The position numbers were made by a program, and so were the translations under genes. Shown here in pieces: positions 54,040 to 64,000 of a DNA stretch of 64,000 nt (the first letter of the stretch is position 1; every line of letters starts with the position of its first letter). Under the pieces are notes generated by a model. That model did not search any database and was not told where the DNA came from. It saw only the letters and a program-made list of their open reading frames with translations. Source of the stretch: Saccopteryx bilineata (taxonomy: Eukaryota > Chordata > Mammalia > Chiroptera > Emballonuridae). Where the stretch lies: assembly GCF_036850765.1 (NCBI RefSeq), contig NC_089492.1, forward strand, positions 293,778,590-293,842,589, read 5' to 3'.

Positions 54040-54608
54040 GTTGCTGCTGTGGAGCAGAGGATGTGGCGGCTCCCACTGAACAGAATGCTTCTGAAAGGGT
54101 GTCACAGGCAAAGGATCCTAGTGTGACTTTGTCTTCCCAGAAGAGCCACCCCTGTGAGAGTTGTGGCTTCATCTTGAGAGACATTTTCAACTTAGTTGAG
54201 TGAAAGGGATCACAGCTGTTGAAATGTGGCACATGTGAAGAACAGTTTTATTTCAGTACAAAGTGTCAACAGCGTGAGAATCAGTACATAAAAAAGAAGC
54301 ATTCTGAAAGACATGTAGACAGGGTCTCACTTGCAATGGGCCACAATTTAACTGTTTCCCAGATGCTTTTTATCTGCCAGGTGGTAGGCCTGGACATCCT
54401 GACTGATTCAGAACATCTCCAAAAACAGGCTACTCATATCAGGGACAGGCCAGAGGTAACCTTACTGTCTGGAATGACTTTGCAAATAAGAGAAACTTAT
54501 CATCAGAGAGTTCACACTGGAGAAAGGCCTTATGAGTGCAGTGAATGTGGAAAATCTTTTCCCTTCAATTTTCAACTGTCTAAGGCAGCAGATAAGAATT
54601 CACAATAG
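54040..54608 (+). pseudogene. terminal exon of ZNF gene 2, nonsense codon and collapsed finger array
   Basis: Same start and phase as the gene 1 exon (GCCCGAEDVAAP in frame after the split codon). A TGA at 54201-54203 ends the frame in the spacer, 54 codons in. The same frame then stays open to TAG at 54606 and reads spacer (CGTCEEQFYFSTKCQ), then at about 54500 jumps to the tail of one finger ([12 protein letters not shown]), one incomplete finger ([17 protein letters not shown], no His pair) and stops. Compared with 21 fingers in gene 1, about 20 are missing, which suggests unequal loss between repeats. A KRAB-only protein could still be made; DNA binding by fingers could not. Confidence 0.9.
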
Positions 54609-55331
54609 AGGACAATCTAAGATGTATTGGAAATGTAGTTTTTAAATAAGTGTTAACAACAGTGTACGTAACTCTGAGGCTCCATTTGTCTAATTTTAAT
54701 TTTATGCACCCAAATATCAATGGTATGGAGATTTTCCATAACGTTTACTTAGATGGGAAGCACGTATATCTATGTTATACTTTCTAACGTGTCCAGGACT
54801 CTTTCCAGATTTATGTCTTTGCAAATTTCTGTGGCCAAAGTTATTTCACCTGTACCGTCTAGAAGGTGTCCACTATTTACATCAGCCACCATCCTAATGT
54901 CCTTAGGGAAGGTAATTTTTCCCTCTGATTTGTTGGAGGAAATGATGAGTACCATGAGGTGTTAGGGGATGAGCATTTATTTAACTGTGATAAGTTGTGA
55001 CATGGACCTGACTCTGTTGACCTTAGGGAACATTATCTGTGTTCAGCTGGCAGCTTGCAGATGGCCTGCCTTTTCAGGGACCTGGTTTTCCTAAATACAT
55101 GTGATGAATATTTCCAATGTTGTAGTCACCAATGCAAGAAATGCCAAGGCTATGTCACATTGGTTTGTAAAATAATGGAGGTCATTTTGTTTGAGTCCTC
55201 TTTAATTATGGGTGCTTTATTTACTGTGCCATTTAGGTTATAAGTAGATTTTGGCTCTAGAGGTGTGAAGAGGTCAACAACTTTAAAAAAATTTTTTTTA
55301 AATTTATTCATTTTAGAGAGGAGAGAGAGAC

Positions 55332-55363
<32 letters not shown>

Positions 55364-55700
55364 AGGGGAGAGGAGCTGGAAGCATCAACTCCCATATGTG
55401 CCTTGACCAGGCAAGCCCAGGGTTTCGAACCGGCAACCTCAGCATTTCCAGGTTGATGCTTTATCCACTGTGCCACCACAGGTCAGGCCATGGTCAACAA
55501 CTTTTACATGGGTCTCAAACTTTATCTGCCTTCAAAGGTCAGTGTGGTGCTGAAATGAACTTTTGCCAAATTTTCATTGTTGCCCATATTCTCCTAGAAA
55601 AGAGTGCCAGGTATGTGGCCCTCCTGCAGAGCCTGTATGCCATGACTTTTAGGGTACTCGTATCATTTTGAAGTATGAGTAGGTGTCACAACATCAGTTG
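54609..55700 (+). other. 3' flank of ZNF gene 2, paralogous to 6140-8100
   Basis: AAGTGTTAACAACAGTGTAC and AGCTGGCAGCTTGCAGATGG follow in the same order as after gene 1, showing that the duplication unit included the 3' UTR. A SINE-C interrupts at 55288. Confidence 0.78.
55288..55488 (-). repeat. SINE-C, minus
   Basis: TTTAAATTTATTCATTTTAG left, CCACAGGTCAGGCC head complement right. GGTCAACAACTTT is duplicated on both sides (55272 and 55491). Confidence 0.95.
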
Positions 55701-55784
55701 CTTCTGGGGACACATGACATTTTTCTTGTTTACAACGACTGCCAGTATTAATGAAGGAAAACATTTTTGAAAGAGTTGCATAGG

Positions 55785-56142
55785 GCTGTGTGTGTGTGTT
55801 TTTAATTCAGTGAGAGAAGGAGGGACAGAGAGACAGTCTCCTTTATGCTCCCTGACTGGGATCCACCAGGCAATTTCACTAAGAGGTGATATTCCGCCCA
55901 TTTGGGGCATTGCTTCATTGCTCAGCAACTGGCCTCTTCTTAGCAATGGGGGCAGATGCAATGGAACATTCCTCAGGAGCTGGGGCCAACTCACAGTATT
56001 TGGGCCATGGATGCAGGAGTTAGAGAGAAGGAGGGCTGGAGAAGCAGATGGGCGCTTCTTCTATGTGCCCTGACCAGGAATTCAACCTGGGACATCCACA
56101 CACCTGGCCAATGGTCTACTGCTGGGCCAAATGGTCAGGGCT
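55785..56142 (-). repeat. SINE-D, minus
   Basis: TTTTTAATTCAGTGAGAGAA left, GCTCAGCAACTGGCCTCTTC body, GGCCAAATGGTCAGGGC head complement. Confidence 0.8.
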
Positions 56143-56486
56143 AACATTTTTATACTTTCAAAAATACCAGTAATTATGCTTCAAAATTAAATTTTCTATA
56201 TTTTCAAAAATTTATTTTTCTCAACGGATATATGATAAACTCCCATTTTATGTTCACATTATGCACCTTAGCTTTTTAATTTCAAATGTGTGTCCTACAT
56301 TATTGCATTATAGATATTTGTCATATGTATGATGGTGTAACTAGGTCAATTGTTTAGTAAAATGTTCCAGATTCTCCAATGTGGACATGCGTAGCTTGAT
56401 TGTGATGTGCTCAGTTGACCTTCACAGATAACATCTTTTCATAAACATGAAGGGAAGACCCTCCACCTGCAACTTGATTGTAATTC

Positions 56487-56697
56487 TTTTTTTTTACATT
56501 TTATTTATTCATTTTTTTAGAGAGAGGAGACACAGAGAGAGAAAGAGACAGAGAGAGGAAAGAGATAGAACAGAGGGAGGAACAGGAAGCATCAACTCCC
56601 ATATGTGCCTTGACCAGGCAAACCTGGGGTTTTGAACCGGCGACCTCAGCGTTCCAGGTCGACGCTTTTACCCACTGCGCCACCACAGGTCAGGCCT
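56487..56697 (-). repeat. SINE-C, minus, block C only
   Basis: T run then TTATTCATTTTTTTAGAGAG; head complement CGCCACCACAGGTCAGGCC. TTGATTGTAATTC is duplicated on both sides. Confidence 0.95.
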
Positions 56698-56756
56698 TGA
56701 TTGTAATTCAATGAAGGCTCAGATGATGGTTTCATTTTTAGAAATAAGTATTTTAA

Positions 56757-57162
56757 CTTTTTTTTTTTTTTTTTTTTTTCATTTTTCTGAAGCTGGAAAC
56801 AGGGAGAGACAGTCAGACAGACTCTCACATGCGCCCGACCGGGATCCACCCGGCACGCCCACCAGGGGCGACGCTCTGCCCACCAGGGGGCGATGCTCTG
56901 CCCATCCTGGGCGTCGCCATATTGCGACCAGAGCCACTCTAGCGCCTGAGGCAGAGGCCACAGAGCCATCCCCAGCGCCCGGGCCATCTTTGCTCCAATG
57001 GAGCCTCGGCTGCGGGAGGGGAAGAGAGAGACAGAGAGGAAAGCGCGGCGGAGGGGTGGAGAAGCAAATGGGCGCTTCTCCTGTGTGCCCTGGCCGGGAA
57101 TCGAACCCGGGTCCTCCGCACGCTAGGCCGACGCTCTACCGCTGAGCCAACCAGCCAGGGCC
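56757..57162 (-). repeat. SINE-A, minus, block C only
   Basis: Long T run, TTTTTCTGAAGCTGGAAACA, head complement ACCAGCCAGGGCC. AGAAATAAGTATTTTAA is duplicated on both sides; block A has the single uninterrupted sequence at about 18110. Confidence 0.96.
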
Positions 57163-57762
57163 AGAAATAAGTATTTTAATCAAAGTATGTACATTATTAT
57201 GTTTGACATAATGCTTAAGCACGCTTAGTAGACTATAATACTGAATCATGTGAACATTAATTTTATAAGTATTAGGGAACCAACAAATTATTATGACTAT
57301 CTTTATTGCCATTATTCACTTGGTTACACTGGAACAAAATCCACATTATCTCAGGAATGCTCGTAATTGCATTTCTTTGATGTCCTCAACATGTTTACCA
57401 TTTTTTGTAATAAACTAGTATCAGAGGCCTCAGATCAGATATAGCTTTACTCTAGCCACACTGCTGAATATGCAGAGCTGAGAATTCTGATAGCATCAGG
57501 ATCAGATGCTTAAGTATTAGTGTGTGTTTTGGGATATTAAGTTTCCATAGTGGGCCCAACTGAGGCAGTACACATAATGTCGGGTTTTTTTCTACTTCCC
57601 CAAATGACGTTCTGCTTGAAGGAGCCAGATGCCAGATGGTCAGATAAACAAGAAACAGGACAGGGTGCCTGACATTTTCAGAGCAGATCCTGAAGACAGA
57701 GCACCAGCTAAAGGAAGTCACACATGCATGCTATATTCAATTGTGCCCTAGAAATTGTCCCT

Positions 57763-58052
57763 GGCCAGTTGGCATAGTGGATAGAGCATCAGCCTGCAGT
57801 ACAAACATCCCTTGTTTGATTCCTGGTCACAGCACATTAGAAATGACCATCTGCTTCTCTTCTCCTCCCTCTTCTCTTCCCTCTCTTCTCTTCTTGCAGC
57901 CAATGGCTCAAATGGTTCAAGTGTCAGCCCCAGGCTCTGAGGATAGCTTGATTCATTGGAACAACAGCCCCATATGGAGGTTGCTGGGTGGATCCCAGCA
58001 GGGGGCGCATGTAAGTGTCTGTTTCACTCTCTTCTCTCCTCACTTAAAAAAA
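57763..58052 (+). repeat. SINE-D, plus, shared with block A
   Basis: CCCTGGCCAGTTGGCATAGT head, GGATAGAGCATC A box, GGCTCTGAGGATAGCTTGAT body. Same site as 18719. Confidence 0.85.
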
Positions 58053-58099
58053 TTACCTCTACTGGATTGCAATAGAAAGCTATTAATATTTTTGGTGTA

Positions 58100-58430
58100 T
58101 TTTCAGGATGTATGCCCCAATATCCACACTGGGTAGGCCAGAAACTGAGAACAAGGCCCATGCACCAGGCTGGAAGCCAGACCTGTTCTTAACCTTCTAT
58201 ATCAATCTGTCTTTTAACTTTCATTATCTGCAAACAAAGCAGAAAAAAATATCCCAACCCCTTACTTCATCTGACCACTCATTCCTGGGTGAACCCAAAC
58301 CCCCTTTGTTCAATATGTACTGTATTTCTAATAAACTTTCACTATACTTGCTTCTGCAGTTGCCCTGTCTGAATTCTTTCTCCCAAAGAACACAAGACTA
58401 GAGGCTTGGGATTGAGGTCCACTTTTGGAA
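58100..58430 (+). repeat. solo-LTR-like unit, paralogue of 19060-19375
   Basis: CACCAGGCTGGAAGCCAGAC, ATTTCTAATAAACTTTCACT and TTCTTTCTCCCAAAGAACAC as in block A. Family unknown. Confidence 0.5.
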
Positions 58431-58854
58431 CAACTGTGGCCTGAGTGAACTGACAGTACAACTCTTCTTAGGATTTTTCAGCCAATGTCATGTTTATCCA
58501 CTGGACTTTTATCTATTGTTCCAGCTGTCATTGAGGGTATTTGGTTTAAGTAATTGGTTGATGGTTGATAGTTAAATTCATTACTTTGTACTGTTTAGAC
58601 ATGCCTGTATCTTACCTAATTTTATCAGGACATCTGCGTTTATTACATAGAAATTATCTTTAAAGAAGAAAATTTTCTAATGTATATTTGTTTACCCTAA
58701 ATCGCAGTCAGTGCATCAAAGCGAGAAAAGAGCTTGATAACTGCGCTTTTGCCGGTTATTTGCAAAATGGCATTTGGACAGGGACACTTGAATTTCCCGG
58801 CAATACACCTGGGGAAGTCCTGACAACAACTTCACCACCTTGGATTGAAGGAAC

Positions 58855-59209
58855 TACATTACCCAGAAGGGGGTGCGCCGACGACCGCAGATTATGCCAG
58901 AGAAGGCTCCAAAGTGTGTTTCCGCTCAGGTACAAGGCTTAGGGGCGGGACTTCCGTGGCTCTTCAAGCTCGTGGTTGGTCTCCTTTCAAGATCAGTCTG
59001 CGCTTCTGGAGCGCAGAGTCGCTGTGGAGATTCTGGGAAGGTAAGGCGCGAGATTCGACAGTGGTGGTCCCGCCGCACAGACTGCAGTGTGAGTCTCGGC
59101 GACGCCGCCGGGGCGACCTGCACCAGGCTGGGACCGGGACCGTCGTACCTGAGCCAACTCTTCCCCTTCCGCTCCGGCCCCGCTCCTGAATTCCCAGTGT
59201 TCAAAGACG
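58855..59209 (+). promoter_or_regulatory. ZNF gene 3 promoter and 5' UTR, CpG island
   Basis: CTACATTACCCAGAAGG, GGGGCGGGACTTCCGTGG (58940) and GCTCGTGGTTGGTC, then CpG-rich sequence (GGCGACGCCGCCGGGGCGAC) up to the ATG. It is the best preserved of the three related promoters. Confidence 0.82.
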
Positions 59210-59242
59210 ATGGCGGCGGCCGCGCTGAGTCGCCCTGTTGAT
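59210..59242 (+). CDS. KRAB-ZNF gene 3, exon 1
   Basis: ATG in a strong context (GACGATGGCGG) encodes MAAAALSRPVD, typical of the short first coding exon of KRAB-ZNF genes, followed by a donor GAT|GTGAGT. KRAB and finger exons would lie to the right of the window. Confidence 0.75.
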
Positions 59243-59319
59243 GTGAGTGCGCTGCTGGGCAAAGGAGTTTGTAAATCTTTTTTTTTTTTTTAATTTACCC
59301 ATTTTTATTGTTAACGATG

Positions 59320-59690
59320 GTGGCCCCGGTCGGTTAGATCAGCGGTAGAGCGGCGGCCCGGCGTGTGGAAGTCCCGGGTTCGATTACTGGCCAGGGCTAA
59401 CAGGAGAAGCGCACATCTGCTTCTTCACCCTCCCTCTCTCCTTCTCTGTCTCTCTCTTCCCCTCCCACAGCCAAGGTTCCACTGGAGCAAAGCTGGCCGC
59501 AGCGCTGAGGACAGCTCCATGGCCTCCACCTCAGGCGCTAGAATGGCTCTGGTTGCAACGGACCAGCACATCAGATGGGCAGAGCTTCGCCCTCTGATGA
59601 GCATGCCGGTGGACCCTGGTCTTGCGCATGCAGGAGTCCGCCTGCCTACCCCCCCCCCCCCCACACACACACACTCACTTAGAAAAGAAT
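59320..59690 (+). repeat. SINE-A, plus
   Basis: GGCCCCGGTCGGTTAGATCA head, GGGTTCGATTACTGGCC B box, a C/CA run near 59650, A-rich end. Confidence 0.9.
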
Positions 59691-60331
59691 AGAAAAACAA
59701 ATGGAGCTGGGCTGTACAGCGTGTGCTGGTCCTGAGAGCAGGGCAGCTGATTGCAAATTGCGAGTTGCTTTCCTGCTTGGGAAGGGCCATTGTTTTGCTA
59801 ATGTTTGCTGGGGGAGAGGGTTTTCTGCCAGAAAGGAAAGAATAGAAAGGGAAGAGAGATTCTGTGCCCTCCATTGGAAGGTGCTGCAGGATTTCTTTAT
59901 TTTCCTTATGAGGAAGGAAGGGCAGGACCCCTATTCCCTGAGAGAGATGAAAGGAAAAGAATGCAAGAGAAAGGAGCCAGCAGGGGTAGCCGAGTCAGCC
60001 AGTGATAAATCAACTACATCCCATAGTAGTCATCATGGATACTTAGGAGTCACTTATAATACAAACCAAGAATAGCAGGATCTGTATGTAACTATGGCCA
60101 GTGATCTGGAAACCGCTTCCCCCTCACTGACCCCACCGAAACTTTCCCTCCCCTCTCTTTGAGTCCCGGGAAACCTTAAGAAAAGAAATCACATGCCCAT
60201 TGCTTAGATACTGTAAAGGTATATAACCTGTAAGAATATCAAATTCAGGAAGCCCATCTTTTGGAGCTGCAAACTTTATGTGCGCTGCTGTCTTTAATAA
60301 ATTCTCGTTCCTTTATTTAAAGTTATCCCTG

Positions 60332-60628
60332 CCTGACCAGGCTGTGGCACAGTGGATAGAGCTTCAGATTGGGATGCAGGGGGCCCAGGTTTGAGACCCC
60401 GTGCTTGCCAGTTGAGTGTGGTCTAATCTGGTTTGTTCAAGACTCACCAGCTTGAGCCCAAGGTCGATGGATTGAGCAAGGGGGCACTAGGTCTGCTGTA
60501 CTTCCTCGGTCAAGGCACATATGAGAAAGCAATCAATAAACAACTAGGGTGCCACATCAAATAACTGATTCTTCTCATCCCTCTCCCTTCCTGTCTCTCT
60601 CTCTCTCTCTCTGTCATGGAAAAAAAAT
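60332..60628 (+). repeat. SINE-B, plus, in LTR
   Basis: CCTGACCAGGCTGTGGCACA head, AGGTTTGAGACCCCGTGC, tail ATGGAAAAAAAATAG. Flanked by GTTATCC/GTTATCT. Confidence 0.9.
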
Positions 60629-60763
60629 AGAATGTTATCTATCCTCCTTTGGTTAGCTTCCTGCTACACCTGATCTCTTGCCCTCCTTGGCTTTCTTGTG
60701 GCTTTCCTGTCTTGGAGAGACACCAATAAATAGAATAGCCCACCATCCTTGGGCTCCACTGTT

Positions 60764-61166
60764 TCTTTTTTTTTTTTTTTTTTCATTTTTTCTAAAGCTG
60801 GAAATGGGGAGAGACAGTCAGACAGACTCCCGCATGCGCCCGACCGGGATCCACCCGGCACGCCCACCAGGGGCCACGCTCTGCCCACCAGGGGGCGATA
60901 ATCTGCCCATCCTGGGCGTCGCCATGTTGCGACCAGAGCCACTCTAGCGCCTGGGGCAGAGGCCACAGAGCCATCCCCAGCGCCTGGGCCATCTTTGCTC
61001 CAATGGAGCCTTGGCTGCGGGAGGGGAAGAGAGAGACAGAGAGGAAAGCGCGGCGGAGGGGTGGAGAAGCAAATGGGCGCTTCTCCTGTGTGCCCTGGCC
61101 GGGAATCGAACCCGGGTCCTCCGCACGCTAGGCCGACGCTCTACCGCTGAGCCAACCGGCCAGGGC
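60764..61166 (-). repeat. SINE-A, minus, in LTR
   Basis: T run, TTTTTTCTAAAGCTGGAAAT left, CCGGCCAGGGC head complement right. GGGCTCCACTGTTTCTTT lies on both sides. Confidence 0.95.
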
Positions 61167-62629
61167 TCCACTGTTTCTTTACCTTCTGCCTGAATTCAGT
61201 GAAACACCTGCATGTGAATGGTCATGATGGTGGCGGCCCTTGGCCTTACAAGCAGTCAGTCACGTCTTGACTGGGAGGCAGAGGCCTATGCTTTCATTCT
61301 TAGGGTCCTTGGAACCATAGAAGTTTGTGAACAGAGAGAGACTCGGGTTTTCAAGACATTTTCAATCTTGCTGAGAGAGAGAACAGACTGCATGGGTGAT
61401 GAGGACAGTGAGATCTCGGAGTTGAGCCCTTGTCCAAGGTCACAGAGCTGGAAGAGGCAGCACTGAGGACTGAGTCCCAGAGAAAAGACAGTTTGCTGGA
61501 GTTCAGCGAATCCAGAACAGGTCAAGGAGTAGTGGTTGTGTCTTTCCACAGGATCCAAAGGTTGAAAAACCACTTATGTAAACTAGACAAGTCAGGATAG
61601 TGTGTCAACGATTCTCTCTGGTCCTGACTCTACCTTGTGTCTGGGATCCTGGTGCCTCTATTTCAGGGATCAAAGCAGGACAAAAAGACCCAGACAACTT
61701 GATGAAAGAAGTAGGGTTTATTTAGCTGGCAAAGCTTCATGACCCCAAAAGAGGCAACAAAACACGTGCTCCCTGAAGTTAGATTTCTTACATATTATAT
61801 ACCTTTACAGCTTGAGCTTTCACGTGACAAATGCCTGATTATTCTGACTTCTTTGGTTGCAGGCCTATATGACTTTCATGTCTTAGGGAGGGGAAGGAGA
61901 GAGGAGGCTGGAGGGTCTGTCCTTGATAATCCTATCACTAATTCTTCTTACTGGAGTTGCATGTTTATTTCAAGAAACTAATAATAAGCAAGATCTACAC
62001 CTGTGGTTTGTTATTTTTCTGACTTTTCTATCTGGCCTTGTTCCTTCATTAAAGAACTCTGAGGTCACAGGCTGGAGCGTAAGACCCCAGACATTGCAGG
62101 CTCCCCATCTTCTGCAATCTTCTGGTTTCTCCTTCCTCACTTCCAGACTGTTTTCTTGGTGTTTTCTCAGTTCTTAGATGTGGAAATCCATGCAATACCC
62201 ACAAGCCCTGTGTCCCGAGTGCAGGCTACAGGTGAAATGACCGTGCCCCAATATATGCTGATAAATGTAAACAGATATGGAAGGTTAAACCAGGGAGAGT
62301 CGCCAGCATGTCAAAATGCTTGTAGATGCCACTGAGTTGAGAACAGGTAGCACATGTTTCCATTCTTTGTGTATAAAACAAAGAGCAGGGAACTAACTCT
62401 AGATTAATACCTGTAAAATGTGAGTGACAGGTGGTGGCATCTACAGTATTATGGAGATAATGGAGCATTTGCATAGGATAAAGGAGTCGGTCTCTCCTGG
62501 ATTTAACAGGCTCTATGTGGCCACACCGTGGAGGACAGATAATGGGGTTAAGGGAGGTGGCAGGAACTCAGGGGAAGGCATGTGCTATAACCATAGGAGT
62601 GCTGATGGACCAGAGTTGTTGCCATGGTT

Positions 62630-62982
62630 CAGTTTTTTGTTTTGTTTTGTGACAGACAGACAGAGGGACAGATAGGGACAGACAGACGGGAAGGGGAAGA
62701 GATGAGAAGCATCAGTTCTTTGTTATGCTACCTTAGTTGTTCATTGATTGTTTTTACATATGTGTTTGGAACCGGGCTATGGAAGGGGGCTACAGCAGAG
62801 CGAGTGACCCCTTTCTCATGCCAGGGAACTTGGAGTCAAGCCAGCAACCATGGGGGTCATGTTTATGATCCCACGATCAAACCAGCAACCCCGTGCTCAA
62901 GCCAGCGACCTCGGGGTTTCTAACCTGGGTCCTCTGCATCCTAGTTCAGTGCTCTGTTCATTGTAGCACCGTCTGGTCATTT
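62630..62982 (-). repeat. SINE-B, minus
   Basis: TTTTGTTTTGTTTTGTGACA left, GTAGCACCGTCTGGTCA head complement right. CCATGGTTCA/CCATGGTTCA flanks on both sides. Confidence 0.92.
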
Positions 62983-63279
62983 CCATGGTTCATTTTGTTA
63001 AAAGTAGGGCAGAGTAGAGTTTTAGACACTGCAACTGAGGGGGAGAAAGGGAAGAGTTGGGGACAACCCAGAGATTTTGGTTCTAGGAGCAAAAGCAATG
63101 GATGCTCCATCAACTGCTGGGTAAGATGGTAGTAGGTTAATTTTCCATGGAAATCTCAGAAGTGTTTTCTTGGCTGTGGTAAGACTGAGAAGGTATCAAG
63201 TGGGAAACTGAACACACAAGTCTGGAAATCTGGGGAGGGATACAGGATGGAGACGTGCAAAAGCTGTGGGGTTTTTTTT

Positions 63280-63655
63280 CTTTTTTTGTTTTTGTATTTT
63301 TCTGAAGCTGGAAACGGGGAGGCAGTCAGACAGACTCCCGCATGCACCCGACCGGGATCCACCCGGCATGCCCACCAGGGGGCGATGCTCTGCCCCTCTG
63401 GGGCATCACTCTGTTGCATCCAGAGCCTTCCTAGCGCCTGAGGCAGAGGCCACAGAGCCATCCTCAGCGCCCGGGCCATCTTTGCTCCAATGGAGCCTTG
63501 GCTGCGGGAGGGGAAGAGATAGACAGAGAGGAAGGAGAGGGGGAGGGGTGTGGAGAAGCAGATGGGCGCTTCTCCTGTGTGCCCTGGCCGGGAATCGAAC
63601 CCGGGACTCCTGCATGCCAGGCTGATGCTCTACCACTGAGCCAACCAGCCAGGGC
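63280..63655 (-). repeat. SINE-A, minus
   Basis: TTTTTGTATTTTTCTGAAGC left, ACCAGCCAGGGCC head complement right. AAAGCTGTGG flanks on both sides as target duplication. Confidence 0.95.
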
Positions 63656-64000
63656 CCAAAGCTGTGGTTTTTTATGTAACAGGGTGGAGTTGAGGTAGAC
63701 ATTCAGGACAGAGTGCATATTTTGGTGGAAATGATCACAAAAGCTCAGTGGTTTGTCTCCTTGTCACCTGATTGGGGTTGCTCCTCCTCACAAGCAGAGG
63801 TGAGGAAGAGGAGTGATAGTGGCATCAGAGTGGAGAGAGAGTGATTCCCCCAGGTGCTCAAGGCTGGATGGGATAAGATATTGGTAGCTGTAGAGGTCAA
63901 GGGGTATTTGAGATGAAATGATACTGAGGGCAGGATCGTGCTTCACAGGAATTTTACCTTGTGGTTTGCTGGGCTCTGGCTAGTGTTTTGCCTTGCTGGT

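Larger units (their letters stand above)
56143..59030 (+). repeat. segmental duplication block C, paralogous to 17753-20395
   Basis: Same order of motifs as block A: CAAAAATACCAGTAATTATG (56160), GCATCAGGATCAGATGCTTA (57493), SINE-D, LTR-like unit, then the ZNF promoter. Extra SINE-C (56487) and SINE-A (56757) are absent at the homologous A positions, and A's SINE-A is absent here. Confidence 0.88.
59722..61250 (+). repeat. ERV LTR with two nested SINEs
   Basis: TGTGCTGGTCCTGAGAGC at left, GTATATAACCTGTAAG (60220, TATA-like), TTTAATAAATTCTCG (60294, poly(A) signal), and a right end GGTGGCGGCCCTTGGCCTTACA-like stretch ending 61250, similar to the U5 end of family X. Interrupted by SINE-B and SINE-A. 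Boundaries approximate. Confidence 0.6.
61251..64000 (+). repeat. flank downstream of gene 3 exon 1, paralogous to 47690-49520; no gene seen
   Basis: Similarity to the first intron of gene 2 at both ends (61255 and 63740-64000) places this in intron 1 of gene 3. 61680-62200 contains TAGGGTTTATTTAGCTGGCA, perhaps an antisense LTR poly(A) region. Two SINEs are listed separately. Otherwise nothing recognisable. Confidence 0.6.

Overview
This is a 64 kb window of mammalian genomic DNA, very probably from a bat. The evidence is a dense load of tRNA-derived SINEs in four related families plus an older VES-type SINE that I associate with bats, L1 fragments, and young DNA transposons (Tigger/pogo, hAT MITE). 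The combination of SINE families resembles what I remember from sheath-tailed bats (Emballonuridae, e.g. Saccopteryx); that is recall, not checked. SINE names used here: SINE-A is about 380 bp, starts CCCTGGCCGGTTGGCTCAG and ends CTTCAGAAAAAT plus A-tail; SINE-B is about 330 bp, starts CCTGACCAGGCGGTGGCGC; SINE-C is about 200 bp, starts CCTGACCTGTGGTGGCGC; SINE-D is about 290 bp, a diverged relative of SINE-A with a TGGATAGAGCATC A box.

The host genes are plus-strand KRAB/C2H2 zinc-finger genes of the type clustered near the end of human chromosome 19q. Gene 1: the terminal exon (3831-6139) encodes 21 zinc fingers and is open; its KRAB exons lie left of the window. Gene 2: exon 1 (40933-40962), a 127-nt KRAB-A exon (51843-51969) and a terminal exon (54040-54608) that has a nonsense codon and an array collapsed to about one finger. 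Gene 3: only promoter and exon 1 (59210-59242), continuing to the right. A fourth, ghost locus has lost its coding exons: a promoter remnant (20100-20395) is cut off by an L1, and diverged 3' flank survives at about 27.4-31.3 kb. Flanking DNA, 3' UTRs and promoters of these loci are paralogous, so the window is a tandem array of duplicated ZNF units.

Region by region: 0-3.8 kb, an antisense L1 riddled with SINEs; 3.8-8.1 kb, ZNF gene 1 and 3' flank; 8.2-17.7 kb, repeats, a near-complete Tigger element (9434-12088) and an unidentified minus-strand coding-like remnant; 17.75-20.4 kb, duplicated flank and dead ZNF promoter; 20.4-27.4 kb, L1, mosaic ERV, LTRs with a large inverted pair, pogo remnant; 27.4-31.3 kb, diverged duplicated flank; 31.54-39.65 kb, a young full-length class I provirus on the minus strand (two 539-bp LTRs differing at 4 positions, tRNA-Pro primer site, TCAAT target duplication) inside a SINE-B; 40.6-41.1 kb, ZNF promoter and exon 1; 41.46-47.66 kb, an old tRNA-Phe-type ERV mosaic; 49.5-51.7 kb, L1 end and minus-strand ERV mosaic; 51.8-55.7 kb, ZNF gene 2; 56.1-59.2 kb, duplicated flank, promoter and exon 1 of gene 3; 59.3-64 kb, LTR, SINEs and a flank paralogous to 47.7-49.5 kb.

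Functionally, KRAB zinc-finger proteins recruit TRIM28-dependent silencing and commonly target transposons, so a ZNF array sitting in a field of ERVs is a plausible host/element arena; no target can be read from this sequence. I did not find a convincing new biological system. The most distinctive observations are the young provirus with an AUG-started, membrane-spanning Gag leader, a rearranged ERV junction shared by three copies, and the seven-finger higher-order duplication in gene 1.
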